The translations under genes were made by a program, and so were the position numbers. From NCBI GenBank assembly GCA_965250195.1, contig OZ252295.1:310001-374000 (forward strand): 64,000 nucleotides of DNA, given 5' to 3'. Within the stretch, counting starts at the first letter, position 1, and every line of letters begins with the position of its first letter. The DNA comes from CAUZIR01 sp965250195. Lineage in GTDB: Bacteria; Chloroflexota; Dehalococcoidia; Lucifugimonadales; UBA2962. Below are positions 1 through 8,983 of this stretch, one piece after another. A model generated the notes under the pieces. It was not told the DNA's origin. It searched no databases and worked only from the letters and a program-made list of their open reading frames with translations.

Positions 1-1583
1 ATGGCCGGTTCGGGCTCCTTGATGTCGGTGATCAGCGACTCTGTGGTCAGCACCATTGCCGCCACGCTGGCCGCGTTCTCGATCGCCGCCCGGGTGACCT
101 TGGCCGGGTCCATGATGCCGCGCTCCAGCAGGTGAGTGAACTCGCCCACCTCGGCGTCGTAACCCGTGTCGCCCTCGGCCTCCAGACTCTGGGACAGGAT
201 GACGTCGCCGGAAACGCCGGTGTTCTCGGCGATCAGCTTCATAGGTGCCTCTAGCGCCTGCTTGAGGATGTTGACGGCCGTGGACTCGTCGCCGGTCAGT
301 TCGACCCCGTCCAGCGCTTGCCTGGCACGTATGAGCGCCAGTCCGCCGCCGGGCACGATGCCCTCCTCTACCGCGGCTCGTGTGGCGGACAGAGCGTCCT
401 CTACCCGGTTCTTTTTCTCCTTCAGCTCGACTTCAGTAGCCGCGCCGACTTTGATGATGGCGACACCTCCGGAGAGCTTCGCCAGCCGCTCCTGTAGCTT
501 CTCGCGGTCGAAGTCCGAGGTGGTCTCGTCGATCTGGGCCTTGATCTGATTGATCCGACCCTGGATCGCATCCTCGCCACCGGAGCCATCCACGATGGTC
601 GTGTCATCTTTCGTCGAGACGACTCTGCGTGCGCGACCGAGGTCGCCCACTTCGACGGATTCGAGCTTGCGGCCAACCTCCTCAGAGATGACGGTGCCAC
701 CGGTGAGGATGGCGATGTCCTGAAGCATGGCCTTGCGGCGGTCCCCAAAACCCGGTGCCTTGACGGCCAGGACGCTCAGCGTGCCCCTGAGCTTGTTAAC
801 GACGAGGGTGGCGAGGGCCTCGCCCTCGATGTCCTCGGCTATGAGCACGACGTTCTTGGTGGCCTGGAGGATCTTCTCCAGGGCCGGGAGCACGTCGGAG
901 ACGGCCGAGATTTTCTTGTCGGTAATGAGGATGTACGGGTCGTCGATCTCGGTTTCCATGCGCTCGGCGTTGGTCACGAAGTATGGGGAGATGTAACCCC
1001 TGTCGATGGCCATGCCCTCTACGAACTCCTGCTCGTAATCCAGGCCCTTGGACTCCTCGACGGTGATGACGCCGTCCTTGCCCACCTTCTCCATGACCTC
1101 GGCGATGAGCGCGCCCATCGCATCGTCGTGGGCCGACAGTGAGGCGACCTGGGCGATCTGTGTCTTGCCCTCGACGGGCTCGGCCATCTCTTCGATGGCC
1201 TTGCGCAGAACATCTACCGACTTGTCGATGCCCCGCTTCAGTGCCATCGGATTGGCACCAGCGGCGATGTTCTTAAAGCCCTCTTGAATAATCGCCTGAG
1301 CCAGAACCGTTGCCGTGGTCGTGCCGTCACCGGCGACGTCGTTGGTCTTGGAAGCTGCTTCCTTGAGGAGCTGGGCTCCCATGTTCTCGAACGGGTCCTC
1401 TAGCTCGATCTCCTTGGCGATGGTGACGCCGTCGGAGATGACCTGCGGTGGGCCGAATTTCTTGTCGAGGACGATGTTGCGCCCCCGCGGTCCAAGGGTT
1501 ACCCCCACGGTGTCTGCGAGCTTGTCGATGCCGCGCTTCATTGAGGCGCGGGCATCCTCGCTGTACTTAATTTGCTTTGCCAA
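1..1583 (-). CDS. groL: 60 kDa chaperonin GroEL (3' end cut by window edge)
   Basis: ATP-driven folding chamber subunit that works with GroES in the cytoplasm. The minus strand reads without interruption from a TTG start at 1583, preceded by a GGGAG ribosome site. It begins MAKQIKYSEDARASMKRG, has the nucleotide-binding GDGTTTATV motif near residue 86, and runs 527 codons to the window edge, where it ends at ITDIKEPEPA. Only the short C-terminal tail is missing, since the family is usually about 540 residues. It lies 84 bp downstream of groES and is surely cotranscribed from the CIRCE-controlled promoter upstream of groES. Start and family are certain; the rare TTG start is the only oddity. 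Confidence 0.97.
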   Translation of the reverse strand, partial: MAKQIKYSEDARASMKRGIDKLADTVGVTLGPRGRNIVLDKKFGPPQVISDGVTIAKEIELEDPFENMGAQLLKEAASKTNDVAGDGTTTATVLAQAIIQEGFKNIAAGANPMALKRGIDKSVDVLRKAIEEMAEPVEGKTQIAQVASLSAHDDAMGALIAEVMEKVGKDGVITVEESKGLDYEQEFVEGMAIDRGYISPYFVTNAERMETEIDDPYILITDKKISAVSDVLPALEKILQATKNVVLIAEDIEGEALATLVVNKLRGTLSVLAVKAPGFGDRRKAMLQDIAILTGGTVISEEVGRKLESVEVGDLGRARRVVSTKDDTTIVDGSGGEDAIQGRINQIKAQIDETTSDFDREKLQERLAKLSGGVAIIKVGAATEVELKEKKNRVEDALSATRAAVEEGIVPGGGLALIRARQALDGVELTGDESTAVNILKQALEAPMKLIAENTGVSGDVILSQSLEAEGDTGYDAEVGEFTHLLERGIMDPAKVTRAAIENAASVAAMVLTTESLITDIKEPEPA

Positions 1584-1667
1584 TTTTTTCTCCCTGTATT
1601 TGGCCTGTGTCAGGCCTGTAACTGGTGCCCGATCGCTACCGGGCGGGTCGGTCGCCACTGAAGCGCC

Positions 1668-1958
1668 CTACTTCTTGAAGAGAATGTCGTCCTCTCGAAC
1701 TATCAGATACTCGGTGTCGCCCTCTTTGTATTCGGTACCGGCGTACTTGGAGTAGACGACGATGTCGCCGACCTTGACCTCGAGGGGCGTGCGCGACCCA
1801 TCGTCGTTCAGCTTGCCCGGGCCGGTGGCCACGATTTTGCCCTCCTGGGGCTTTTCCTTGGCCGTGTCGGGGATGTAGATCCCGCCCGCCGACACCTGCT
1901 CGTCGGACTCGGTAGGCTCGATCACCACCCGGTTGCCAAGCGGCTTGAAACTCGCCAT
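1668..1958 (-). CDS. groS: 10 kDa co-chaperonin GroES
   Basis: Heptameric lid of the GroEL chamber. The 96-residue product begins MASFKPLGNRVVIEP and contains the mobile-loop region near residue 25 (SAGGIYIPDTAKEKPQEG) and the conserved C-terminal EYLIVREDDIL. Length and sequence match the family throughout. The ATG at 1958 follows a strong AGGAGG site. It is the first gene of the groES-groEL operon; the 5' leader of about 150 nt carries the operator described at 2103-2129. Confidence 0.98.
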   Translation of the reverse strand: MASFKPLGNRVVIEPTESDEQVSAGGIYIPDTAKEKPQEGKIVATGPGKLNDDGSRTPLEVKVGDIVVYSKYAGTEYKEGDTEYLIVREDDILFKK

Positions 1959-2102
1959 TAGAGACTTCCTCCTGATATATGTTTTTGGCTGTCTGGTTTT
2001 GCTACTGCTGGCCCAATTCGAGCCCGACCTCTTTACCCCGGTTTGGGGAAAGGGAGACGGGCCCGTAATTCGGTCGATTCGCCATCGGGCCGAGCGGCCC
2101 GA

Positions 2103-2129
2103 TTAGCAGTCTGCCAAACTGACTGCTAA
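2103..2129. promoter_or_regulatory. CIRCE-like operator (HrcA-type heat-shock repressor site)
   Basis: A perfect 9-9-9 inverted repeat: TTAGCAGTC, nine bases, GACTGCTAA. The classical CIRCE element is TTAGCACTC-N9-GAGTGCTAA, so each arm differs at one symmetric position. It sits directly downstream of the -10 box of the groES promoter, where a bound repressor would block initiation. The HrcA-type assignment is inference from architecture and position; no hrcA gene is in the window. Confidence 0.88.
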
Positions 2130-2131
2130 TT

Positions 2132-2160
2132 ATCGTAAGAATCGCCGACGGCTATGTCAA
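2132..2160 (-). promoter_or_regulatory. Sigma-70 type promoter of groES-groEL
   Basis: On the minus strand TTGACA (2160-2155) is followed after 17 bases by TACGAT (2137-2132). The -35 box is a perfect match and the spacing is ideal. The CIRCE-like repeat begins three bases downstream. Confidence 0.8.
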
Positions 2161-2218
2161 TAGACAGGCTCGTAGCGCTAGGCGTTGACCCTCATGCCGG
2201 CTCTAGTATCATCGACAC

Positions 2219-3160
2219 ATGAGCAGCGGCGAACGGAGCGCATCACGGTGGGACGCGGCGGCTTTGACCAGGGCCCTGGTGGTCGGCATGCGCCCGAAGC
2301 AGTGGACGAAGAATCTCATCATCTTCTTCGCTCTCCTCTTTACCGTGGGCGAGGCCTGGAGCCCCGGCGACGCCTCGACGGCCGGGCCGCTGATACGCGA
2401 CGCGGTGTTGGCTTTCTTGCTGTTCTCCGCCCTGTCCGGCGCGATCTATCTCATAAACGACGTCATCGACGCCGACCGGGACCGGGCTCACCCCAAGAAA
2501 CGCCGACGCCCCGTCGCGTCGGGCCAGCTGACCCCCACGACAGCCCTGACAACGGCGGGTGTGATCATCGGCGTGTGCCTGGCGCTGTCGTTCGTGCTGA
2601 AGTTGGACTTCGGCTGGGTGGCGCTGAGCTACACGGCGCTGATGACAGCCTACTCTCTGCTGCTCAAGCGACTGGTGACACTGGACGTGTTCGCCATCGG
2701 CTCCGGGTTCGTGCTGCGAGCGATTGCCGGAGCGGCCGTGGTGGGTGTGCCCATCTCGCCGTGGCTGTACACCTGCACGGGCCTGGGGGCGCTCGTCATC
2801 GCCCTGGGTAAGCGCCGCAGCGAATTGGTCGCGGCAGGAGAGGACGCCGGGGACCAGCGGGGAAGCCTGCGTGGCTACTCGCTGAGGCTAATAGACCAGC
2901 TCACGTACACCGTTGTACCGGGTACGCTGGTCGCCTACATTCTCTACACCTTCACCGCCGAGAACATGCCGGACAACTTCACGATGGCCATTACCATCCC
3001 CTTCGTCCTCTACGGGCTGATGAGGTACGTCTACCTCGTCAACATCCGGGGCCTGGGGGAGAGCCCGGAGGACCTGCTCGTCTCCGATACGCACCTCGTG
3101 GTTACCGTCGCGCTCTGGCTGGTCGCCTCCACCCTGGTCCTGGCGTTCTTTAGGACGTGA
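2219..3160 (+). CDS. UbiA-family prenyltransferase, decaprenyl-phosphate phosphoribosyltransferase-like
   Basis: Integral membrane enzyme of the UbiA superfamily. It is 313 residues with about eight hydrophobic segments. The first Asp-rich motif NDVIDADRD is at residues 80-88, followed by AHPKKRRRPVASG. The MRPKQWTKN start motif (residues 24-32) and the LDVFAIGSGFVLRAIAGA segment are typical of the branch that transfers phosphoribose from PRPP to polyprenyl phosphate (Rv3806c type) rather than of quinone prenyltransferases. The likely role is making lipid-linked pentose for cell-surface glycans; that is family inference. Its stop overlaps the GTG start of the next gene by four bases, so the three-gene run to 6740 is probably one operon. 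Confidence 0.85.
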   Translation: MSSGERSASRWDAAALTRALVVGMRPKQWTKNLIIFFALLFTVGEAWSPGDASTAGPLIRDAVLAFLLFSALSGAIYLINDVIDADRDRAHPKKRRRPVASGQLTPTTALTTAGVIIGVCLALSFVLKLDFGWVALSYTALMTAYSLLLKRLVTLDVFAIGSGFVLRAIAGAAVVGVPISPWLYTCTGLGALVIALGKRRSELVAAGEDAGDQRGSLRGYSLRLIDQLTYTVVPGTLVAYILYTFTAENMPDNFTMAITIPFVLYGLMRYVYLVNIRGLGESPEDLLVSDTHLVVTVALWLVASTLVLAFFRT

Positions 3161-5220
3161 CTCCCCCAGAAAACCTTTTTGCCATCATCCCCGTTTGGGT
3201 CGGGGTCTACGTGCTCGCCGCCCTGGCGCTGACCGTCGCCGGCCTCGTTTTGTATCAGCGCGTGTTTCGATTGGTCCTGCTCGGTCGGCCCGGCCGCACC
3301 GACCGGCCGATTACGCGATTGATCGGGACCCTGCGGCCCGTACTGGGACAGGTGAAGGTGCTTCAGAGCGTGTCTCTGAATGACCGGGCCGGACTGGCCC
3401 ACCTGTTCATCTTCTGGGGGTTTTTGTCTTTCTCCCTCAGCTATCTACTTTTTATATTCGCCGACTCCGCCTGGCGACCGTTCTCCGCCTGGCTGCTTAC
3501 CGACACCGGGGTGCGGGTGTTCGCGTCTTACCTCGACGTCGTCGCCCTGGCGTTCCTGCTCGTAATCCCCTGGGCGGTGGCTCGGAGATGGATGCAGCGC
3601 CCTCGTCGCCTGTCTTTCGACCTCACCCAGCGACCGGACGCCGGGATAATTTTGGCCCTCGTGGCCCTGCTCATGGCGCTAACACTTTTGACAGAGGCCA
3701 TGTACACGGCTTCCGGCGGCGGCGGCCCTCACGGCGATGCGATGGTCGGCAGGGCGATAGGCGAGGTGCTGGCCGACGCTGGTATATCGACGGGCGTGGC
3801 CAACGGCTTCCAGGGCTTTTTCTGGTGGCTCCATCTCGGCGTGATCCTGGGGTTCGGTATATACATTCCCCTGTCCAAGCACATGCATATGATCGGAGCG
3901 CCGATCAGCTTTTTCATGCGCTCCCTCGACCCGCCCGGCACCCTGGCGACGCCGGACCTGGATACGGCAGAGACGTTCGGCGCGGCGAGTATCCAGGACT
4001 TCACTCGTAAGCAGCTGCTCGACGGCTACGCCTGCGCTGTATGTGGCCGGTGCAGCGACGTGTGCCCGGCCAATATAAGCGGCAAGATTCTCTCGCCAAT
4101 GCACGTGGTGGAAAACCTCAAGGAGCACGTGCTCGACGTCGGTCCGGCACTCGCCGGGGGCAACGACGTACAGGACGAACGCCCGTTGGTGGGCCCCTGG
4201 CTCCAAACAGAGGCGATGTGGGACTGCCTCACCTGCGGAGCGTGCGTGGCCGAGTGCCCGGTGGGCGTCGAGCACATCGAAACGATCATCGATGTGCGTC
4301 GTAACCTGGTCATGGAGAAGGCGGAGATGCCGGAGAGCGCCCAGGCCGCCCTGACCTCCCTGGAGCAGCGCGGGCACCCGTGGCGCGGTACCACCTACAC
4401 CCGTACAGACTGGGCGGAGGGATTGGGCGTTCGTACACTCGCCGAGCATCCAGACGCAGAGTACCTGCTGTGGGTGGGCTGCACGGCCGCACTGGAGAAG
4501 AGAAGCCGCGCCGTAGCGCGATCGATGGCGAAGGTTCTGACCAGAGCGAAGGTGGACTTCGCCATTCTCGGCGAGGAAGAGACCTGCACGGGCGACCCGG
4601 CGAGGCGAATGGGCAACGAGTATCTCTACCAGGTCCTGGCCGGCCGGAACATCGAAACGCTAAGCCGCTATGGCATCAAGAAGGTGGTCACGCTGTGCCC
4701 GCACTGCTTCAACACGATGAAGAACGAATACCCCTCTCTCGGCGGTGAATACGAGGTCATGCATTACACCGAACTGGTGGCGGAGCTTATCGAGGCCGGA
4801 TCGATCAAAATCGCAAAGCCTATCGGTGAAATCGAGACGCAAAAGATCACCTATCACGACTCGTGCTACCTCGGACGGCAAAACGGCATTTACGAACAAC
4901 CGCGCCAGGTCGCGAGCGCCCTGCCGGGCCTCGAACTGACCGAGATGGCGCTCAACCGCAAGAAGGGCTTTTGCTGCGGCGCGGGCGGCGGCCACATGTG
5001 GATTGAGGAGAGCAGGGGCGAGCGGGTCAACCACCTGCGCACGGACCAGTTCTTTGCTACCGGCGCGGAGACGGTCGTCACGTCTTGCCCGTTCTGCCTG
5101 CAGATGTTCGAAGAGGGTATAGGCGCGCGCGAGGGCGAGGGCCGCAGGGCGGTCGACCTGATCGAGCTGCTCGATGTCGCCATTGACGAGCCGGGTGCCG
5201 AACCGGCCCCTCCGCGATGA
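3157..5220 (+). CDS. Membrane-anchored Fe-S oxidoreductase (NarI-like + HdrD/CCG domains)
   Basis: A 687-residue fusion. Residues about 1-260 hold about six membrane segments of the NarI/DsrM heme-b type. Then come two 4Fe-4S motifs (CAVCGRCSDVCP near 292, CLTCGACVAECP near 357) and two cysteine-rich CCG domains (TLCPHCFNT near 515, KKGFCCGAGGGHMW near 607, TSCPFCLQMF near 648). This domain order matches HdrD-like proteins that pass electrons between a soluble donor, often electron-transfer flavoprotein, and menaquinone (FadF/EMO type). The exact donor is inference; no etfAB lies nearby. The GTG start overlaps the upstream stop as GTGA, and the next gene overlaps its own stop as ATGA. Confidence 0.85.
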   Translation: MTPPENLFAIIPVWVGVYVLAALALTVAGLVLYQRVFRLVLLGRPGRTDRPITRLIGTLRPVLGQVKVLQSVSLNDRAGLAHLFIFWGFLSFSLSYLLFIFADSAWRPFSAWLLTDTGVRVFASYLDVVALAFLLVIPWAVARRWMQRPRRLSFDLTQRPDAGIILALVALLMALTLLTEAMYTASGGGGPHGDAMVGRAIGEVLADAGISTGVANGFQGFFWWLHLGVILGFGIYIPLSKHMHMIGAPISFFMRSLDPPGTLATPDLDTAETFGAASIQDFTRKQLLDGYACAVCGRCSDVCPANISGKILSPMHVVENLKEHVLDVGPALAGGNDVQDERPLVGPWLQTEAMWDCLTCGACVAECPVGVEHIETIIDVRRNLVMEKAEMPESAQAALTSLEQRGHPWRGTTYTRTDWAEGLGVRTLAEHPDAEYLLWVGCTAALEKRSRAVARSMAKVLTRAKVDFAILGEEETCTGDPARRMGNEYLYQVLAGRNIETLSRYGIKKVVTLCPHCFNTMKNEYPSLGGEYEVMHYTELVAELIEAGSIKIAKPIGEIETQKITYHDSCYLGRQNGIYEQPRQVASALPGLELTEMALNRKKGFCCGAGGGHMWIEESRGERVNHLRTDQFFATGAETVVTSCPFCLQMFEEGIGAREGEGRRAVDLIELLDVAIDEPGAEPAPPR

Positions 5221-6740
5221 CCGACTCCGACTCGGGCGAGGTTGCCGAGCTATACGCGCGGTTCACCCGGCACGGCCCCGAGCCCAGTATCAAGGCCAGC
5301 ATGTTGGAGCGATTCATAAAATCGCCCATCACCGTTTGGTGCGACCTGCATGTCGATGACCGGCATCGGGACCCGCCCAACGCCTATCAGGAACTGCTCT
5401 TCCGGAGAGGCAATCAGCACCAGGCCGATGTCACCAATGACCTTTTCGGGACGTCCGTCTCCGAGTCGTTCCGAACCGAAGAAGAAGGTTTCATTCGGGT
5501 CCTTCAACTGATGGCGCTGGGCACCGACGCGATTGGAGACATGCCGGTGCTGTGTCGCCCCCTGGGATTGGAGGGCAGGCCGGACGTCGTCAGGCGGGTC
5601 TCCGGGCAACCCTCGGTCTTTGGAGATCACGCCTACGAGATCGTGGAGATCAAGTCTGCGCGCAATATCAAACGTCACCACATTTTGCAGGCCGCCCTGT
5701 ACAACCTGATTCTGGGTGAAATACAGGGAACCGCACCGGCCGAGTTTCACGTTGTCAACGGCGACACTGAGATGTCCACCTACGCCGCAGCCGATTTCGC
5801 AGACGCCCTGGACGAGGCGATAGCCGGCCTTCGAAGAATTCTCTCCGGCGCGCCGGTACCCCCGGTCTACGGCGGCGCCCTGTGGCCCTGGGAGGGGCAT
5901 GTTGATGGCCTGGCTGTGAAGGTCGGTGACGCCAGCATCGTGCCGGGCGTGGGGGCATCGACCAGGGACCGGCTGGGCGAGATCGGGCTGCTCACGGTGG
6001 ACGATGTCGCTACCGCCGACCCGGATCTCCTGACAACGGTGAGGGGCATCGGAGCCTCCAAGGCCGCTCGCGTGGGCAGCGCTGCCCGGGCTATCCGCAG
6101 TGGCGAGGTCGTGCACAGGGCGCCGGTAACAAAGATGCGACTGGGCGCGACGGAGGTCTTCATCGACTTGGAGGGTTCAACCCCCGAGTTGTCGGAGGAT
6201 GGCATCGCCACCGTCAACTACCTCATCGGCTGTCTTGTACGTGCAACAAATGGCGACGTCTCGTCAGACGGTTTTGTGCCGTTTTTCGCCGACGGTCCCG
6301 ACGACGAGGCCGCCAACACGAGAGCGTTCTTCGCCTGGGCAGCGGGCTTGCCGGACCCGGTCTTCTACCACTGGCACAACTATGAGCGCACTCACCTGAC
6401 CAAGATGGCCGAGCGATTCTCCGTGCCAAACGACCGGTCGGCGTTCGTGTTCGACCGCATGGTCGACCTGAGCCCGCTGACCACCAACGCATTCGCCTTC
6501 CCCACGCACGGCGAGGGCCTCAAAAACATCGCCCGACACCTGGGCTTCGAGTGGCGGCAGGACGACGTAAACGCCCTGGCCTCGGTAGCTCTTTACAGCC
6601 AGTGGGTGGGATCGGAAGCGAAGAACTCAGTAGCGAAGCAGAAAATCCTCGACTATAACGAGGACGACTGCCGCGCCACGATGGTGGTGTGCGACTGGCT
6701 GAGAACCCGACCGGGCGCCGACTCAAACCAGACTTTCTAA
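5217..6740 (+). CDS. TM0106-family RecB-like nuclease with RNase H-like domain
   Basis: A 507-residue protein. The N-terminal half is a PD-(D/E)XK RecB/Cas4-type nuclease: YEIVEIKSARNIKRHHILQ and the QaalYN box lie near residues 137-165. A helix-hairpin-helix segment (LTTVRGIGASKAARVG) follows near 265. The C-terminal half is RNase H-like with VFIDLEGS near 313, HWHNYE near 385 and YNEDDCRAT near 480, giving the DEDD-type acidic residues. The family is widespread but uncharacterised, and DNA processing is inferred. The ATG at 5217 overlaps the upstream stop by four bases. The 3' end overlaps the convergent galU gene by four bases. Confidence 0.85.
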   Translation: MTDSDSGEVAELYARFTRHGPEPSIKASMLERFIKSPITVWCDLHVDDRHRDPPNAYQELLFRRGNQHQADVTNDLFGTSVSESFRTEEEGFIRVLQLMALGTDAIGDMPVLCRPLGLEGRPDVVRRVSGQPSVFGDHAYEIVEIKSARNIKRHHILQAALYNLILGEIQGTAPAEFHVVNGDTEMSTYAAADFADALDEAIAGLRRILSGAPVPPVYGGALWPWEGHVDGLAVKVGDASIVPGVGASTRDRLGEIGLLTVDDVATADPDLLTTVRGIGASKAARVGSAARAIRSGEVVHRAPVTKMRLGATEVFIDLEGSTPELSEDGIATVNYLIGCLVRATNGDVSSDGFVPFFADGPDDEAANTRAFFAWAAGLPDPVFYHWHNYERTHLTKMAERFSVPNDRSAFVFDRMVDLSPLTTNAFAFPTHGEGLKNIARHLGFEWRQDDVNALASVALYSQWVGSEAKNSVAKQKILDYNEDDCRATMVVCDWLRTRPGADSNQTF

Positions 6741-7651
6741 CTCCCGGCCCCGAGCCCGGCGATGTAGCGCCTCAGTCGAGGGGCCATTTCCGGCCGGGCC
6801 AGGGCGAGGTGTATGGCGGCTTCCAACATTCCGGCCGGGACGCCGACGTCGAAGTGGTCGCCAGGGAACTGGTAGGCATATACACCACTTGTGGGAATGA
6901 GGGCCGCGATGGCGTCGGTTATCTGAATTTCTCCCAGGGCGCCGGGGGCGGTCTTCCCCAGTGCCTCGAAGATCTCGTTTGTGAGTACATAGCGACCGAT
7001 GATGGCGAGGTTGGACGGCGCGTCTTTCAGGGCGGGCTTCTCGACCATTCGATCAACTTTGTACAACCGTTCGCCCAGGTTTTCCGCACCTACGATGCCC
7101 AGGCCGGGCACCGCTTCATCAGGTACCTGTTTGACGGCCAGAACGCTCGCAGAGAGGCGGTCGTGGAGCGCGATCATCTCGCCGATGGTCGGCCTCTCCC
7201 GTTGGTCAGACTCCTCGGGCCGTTGGTCGGGTTCTTCAGGCCGGATCAGGTCGTCGGGCAGCAGCACCGCGAACGGCTCGTCGCCCACCCAGTCGGCCGC
7301 CACGGAGACGGCGTGCCCCAAGCCACGGGGTTGATCTTGAATCAATGTCTCGACGGTGGCCATTTCGGAGATATCTCGCATGGCGTCGGCGACGTCGGGT
7401 CTGCCCGAATGACGTAAGGCCTCCTCCAGCGCAGAGTTGGGCTTAAAGTAGCTCTCTATCGCTTCGTCGGTCGCCGAGACTACGACCGCCACCCGCTCTA
7501 TCCCCGCCGCCGCGGCCTCGGCCACGACAAGATGCAATGTGGGGACGTCGAGCACCGGCAGCATGACCTTGGGTACGGTCTTTGTCGCAGGCAGGAATCT
7601 GGTACCCAAACCCGCAGCCGGTATGACAGCCTTACGAACTGAACCGCTCAT
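6737..7651 (-). CDS. galU: UTP-glucose-1-phosphate uridylyltransferase
   Basis: Makes UDP-glucose from UTP and glucose-1-phosphate for surface polysaccharide and trehalose pathways. The 304-residue protein starts MSGSVRKAVIPAAGLGTRF, with the nucleotide-binding GLGTRFLPATKT loop at residues 14-25, LLPDDLI near 123, and the VEKP box followed by a PGDHFDVG motif. The ATG at 7651 shares its A with the TGA stop of the upstream MFS gene (TGATG), so the upstream in-frame extension is not real. Odd point: a charged insert near residues 127-145 (EEPDQRPEESDQRERP) is an in-frame duplication of a short unit. Confidence 0.95.
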   Translation of the reverse strand: MSGSVRKAVIPAAGLGTRFLPATKTVPKVMLPVLDVPTLHLVVAEAAAAGIERVAVVVSATDEAIESYFKPNSALEEALRHSGRPDVADAMRDISEMATVETLIQDQPRGLGHAVSVAADWVGDEPFAVLLPDDLIRPEEPDQRPEESDQRERPTIGEMIALHDRLSASVLAVKQVPDEAVPGLGIVGAENLGERLYKVDRMVEKPALKDAPSNLAIIGRYVLTNEIFEALGKTAPGALGEIQITDAIAALIPTSGVYAYQFPGDHFDVGVPAGMLEAAIHLALARPEMAPRLRRYIAGLGAGS

Positions 7652-8982
7652 CAAGCATTCACCCCGACTGCGGCTGGCAACTCTCCAGTGCGATAAACTC
7701 GCCGCAGCAGAGGCTGTGAGGCGGAAATGCCGATAACGAACACGACAAAAACTCCGCCGGTGATCTGGAATATCAAGGTGGCGCTGAACACGTCCGCAAG
7801 GAAGCCGTAACCGAGGTTGGCGAAGGCCATGATGCCCCCGGCGTGCAGGACGTACAGGCTCGATATTCTGCCCCTGAGCCGGTCGGGTGAGATGGTCAGC
7901 ACGTACGCTGCGGTAATGGCCATGAAGGTCGCCTGGCTGGCGCCCATCAAGGCGGTGAACAGCGTCGCCGGGAATATGTTGCCCGCCACTGCGAGGAGGA
8001 TCGGTGCCACCCCGCTGGCCACGCCCGCCCAGAGCAGAAGCCTGCCCTTCGTCTGCTCGCTCGACACCCCGGCCAGTATGAGAACCCCAACCGCCGAACC
8101 CGCCCCGAAACCCATCCCCAGCCAGCCGGAGAAGGAGCCGTCGGTCGCTCCCAGGCTCTGGCGGGAGTAAATCGGCAACATTGACTCGAACGACATGACC
8201 AGGGCGCAGTGGAAGGCGACGAGCAGTATGAACACCGCGATGGTCTTGTGCGTGTAGACGTACGCCAGCCCCTCGACCATTCCCTTTATCACCCCTGATT
8301 GCGGCGTCGCCTCCCCCTTTGAGACCGTTCGGCAACGAGCCGCGAAGATGACCGCCATCCCAGTAAGGACCGCGCTCAGCACCAGCACGCCCTTAACTCC
8401 GATGGAGTCAACGGCAAGCAAAGGCGCGGCGACCACGAGACCGAAAAATCGGGAGCCGTGATGTGTCAGGCCGTTGAGCGTAATGGCGTTGAGCAGATGT
8501 TTCTGCCGTACCTGGTTGGGGATAAGGGCCTGGACCCCCGGCTCCATCGCCGCCCGGAATCCGCCGCCGACGAAGGCCGCAGCGGCGAGGTGCCATAGCT
8601 CCAGCGAGTCCGCCAGAGCGGCAACCGCGACGCCCGCGGCGACGAACGTGTTGAAGATGGTCGAGAGCACGATGAGCCGACGGCGGTCCATGCGGTCGGC
8701 CAGCAGCCCCCCTATGGGCGAAACGATGAGGAACGGTATGAGCCCGGCAAAGGCGAGTATTCCCACCCAACCGGACGTGTCGGATCGCTCCAGCGCCATC
8801 CACCCGGCGGCGACAATGAACGACCACATCCCGGCGAACGAGAACATGCCGGTCAGCCAGATATAGCGGAAGTCCGGGTAAGCGGTCAGCGAGACGATGT
8901 GAGGGATGGCGGGGGGCCGCTCTTCCCCCGGTGGAGTTGGCGGTGACGTCGACGTTGGCGATGCCGGACTGGGGTGCGCCAT
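7651..8982 (-). CDS. MFS transporter (EntS/MFS_3-like exporter)
   Basis: A 443-residue, 12-helix major facilitator. The inter-helix loop motif GGLLADRMDRRRLI lies near residue 85, and FRYIWLTGMFSFAGMWS marks the first helix, both typical of the MFS_3 exporter branch. Substrate cannot be read from sequence. The ATG at 8982 was chosen because it lies one base after the stop of the upstream aldo/keto reductase; the longer reading frame runs into that gene. A Pro/Ser/Thr-rich cytoplasmic N-terminus of about 30 residues precedes helix 1. Shares family with the MFS gene at 27005-28246. Confidence 0.88.
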   Translation of the reverse strand: MAHPSPASPTSTSPPTPPGEERPPAIPHIVSLTAYPDFRYIWLTGMFSFAGMWSFIVAAGWMALERSDTSGWVGILAFAGLIPFLIVSPIGGLLADRMDRRRLIVLSTIFNTFVAAGVAVAALADSLELWHLAAAAFVGGGFRAAMEPGVQALIPNQVRQKHLLNAITLNGLTHHGSRFFGLVVAAPLLAVDSIGVKGVLVLSAVLTGMAVIFAARCRTVSKGEATPQSGVIKGMVEGLAYVYTHKTIAVFILLVAFHCALVMSFESMLPIYSRQSLGATDGSFSGWLGMGFGAGSAVGVLILAGVSSEQTKGRLLLWAGVASGVAPILLAVAGNIFPATLFTALMGASQATFMAITAAYVLTISPDRLRGRISSLYVLHAGGIMAFANLGYGFLADVFSATLIFQITGGVFVVFVIGISASQPLLRRVYRTGELPAAVGVNA

Positions 8983-8983
8983 T

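Noticed and set aside
6737..8335. A 532-residue reading frame that would extend GalU far upstream
   Set aside because: The extension is the antisense-frame shadow of the MFS gene; GalU homology begins at MSGSVRKAVIPAAGLG (7651).
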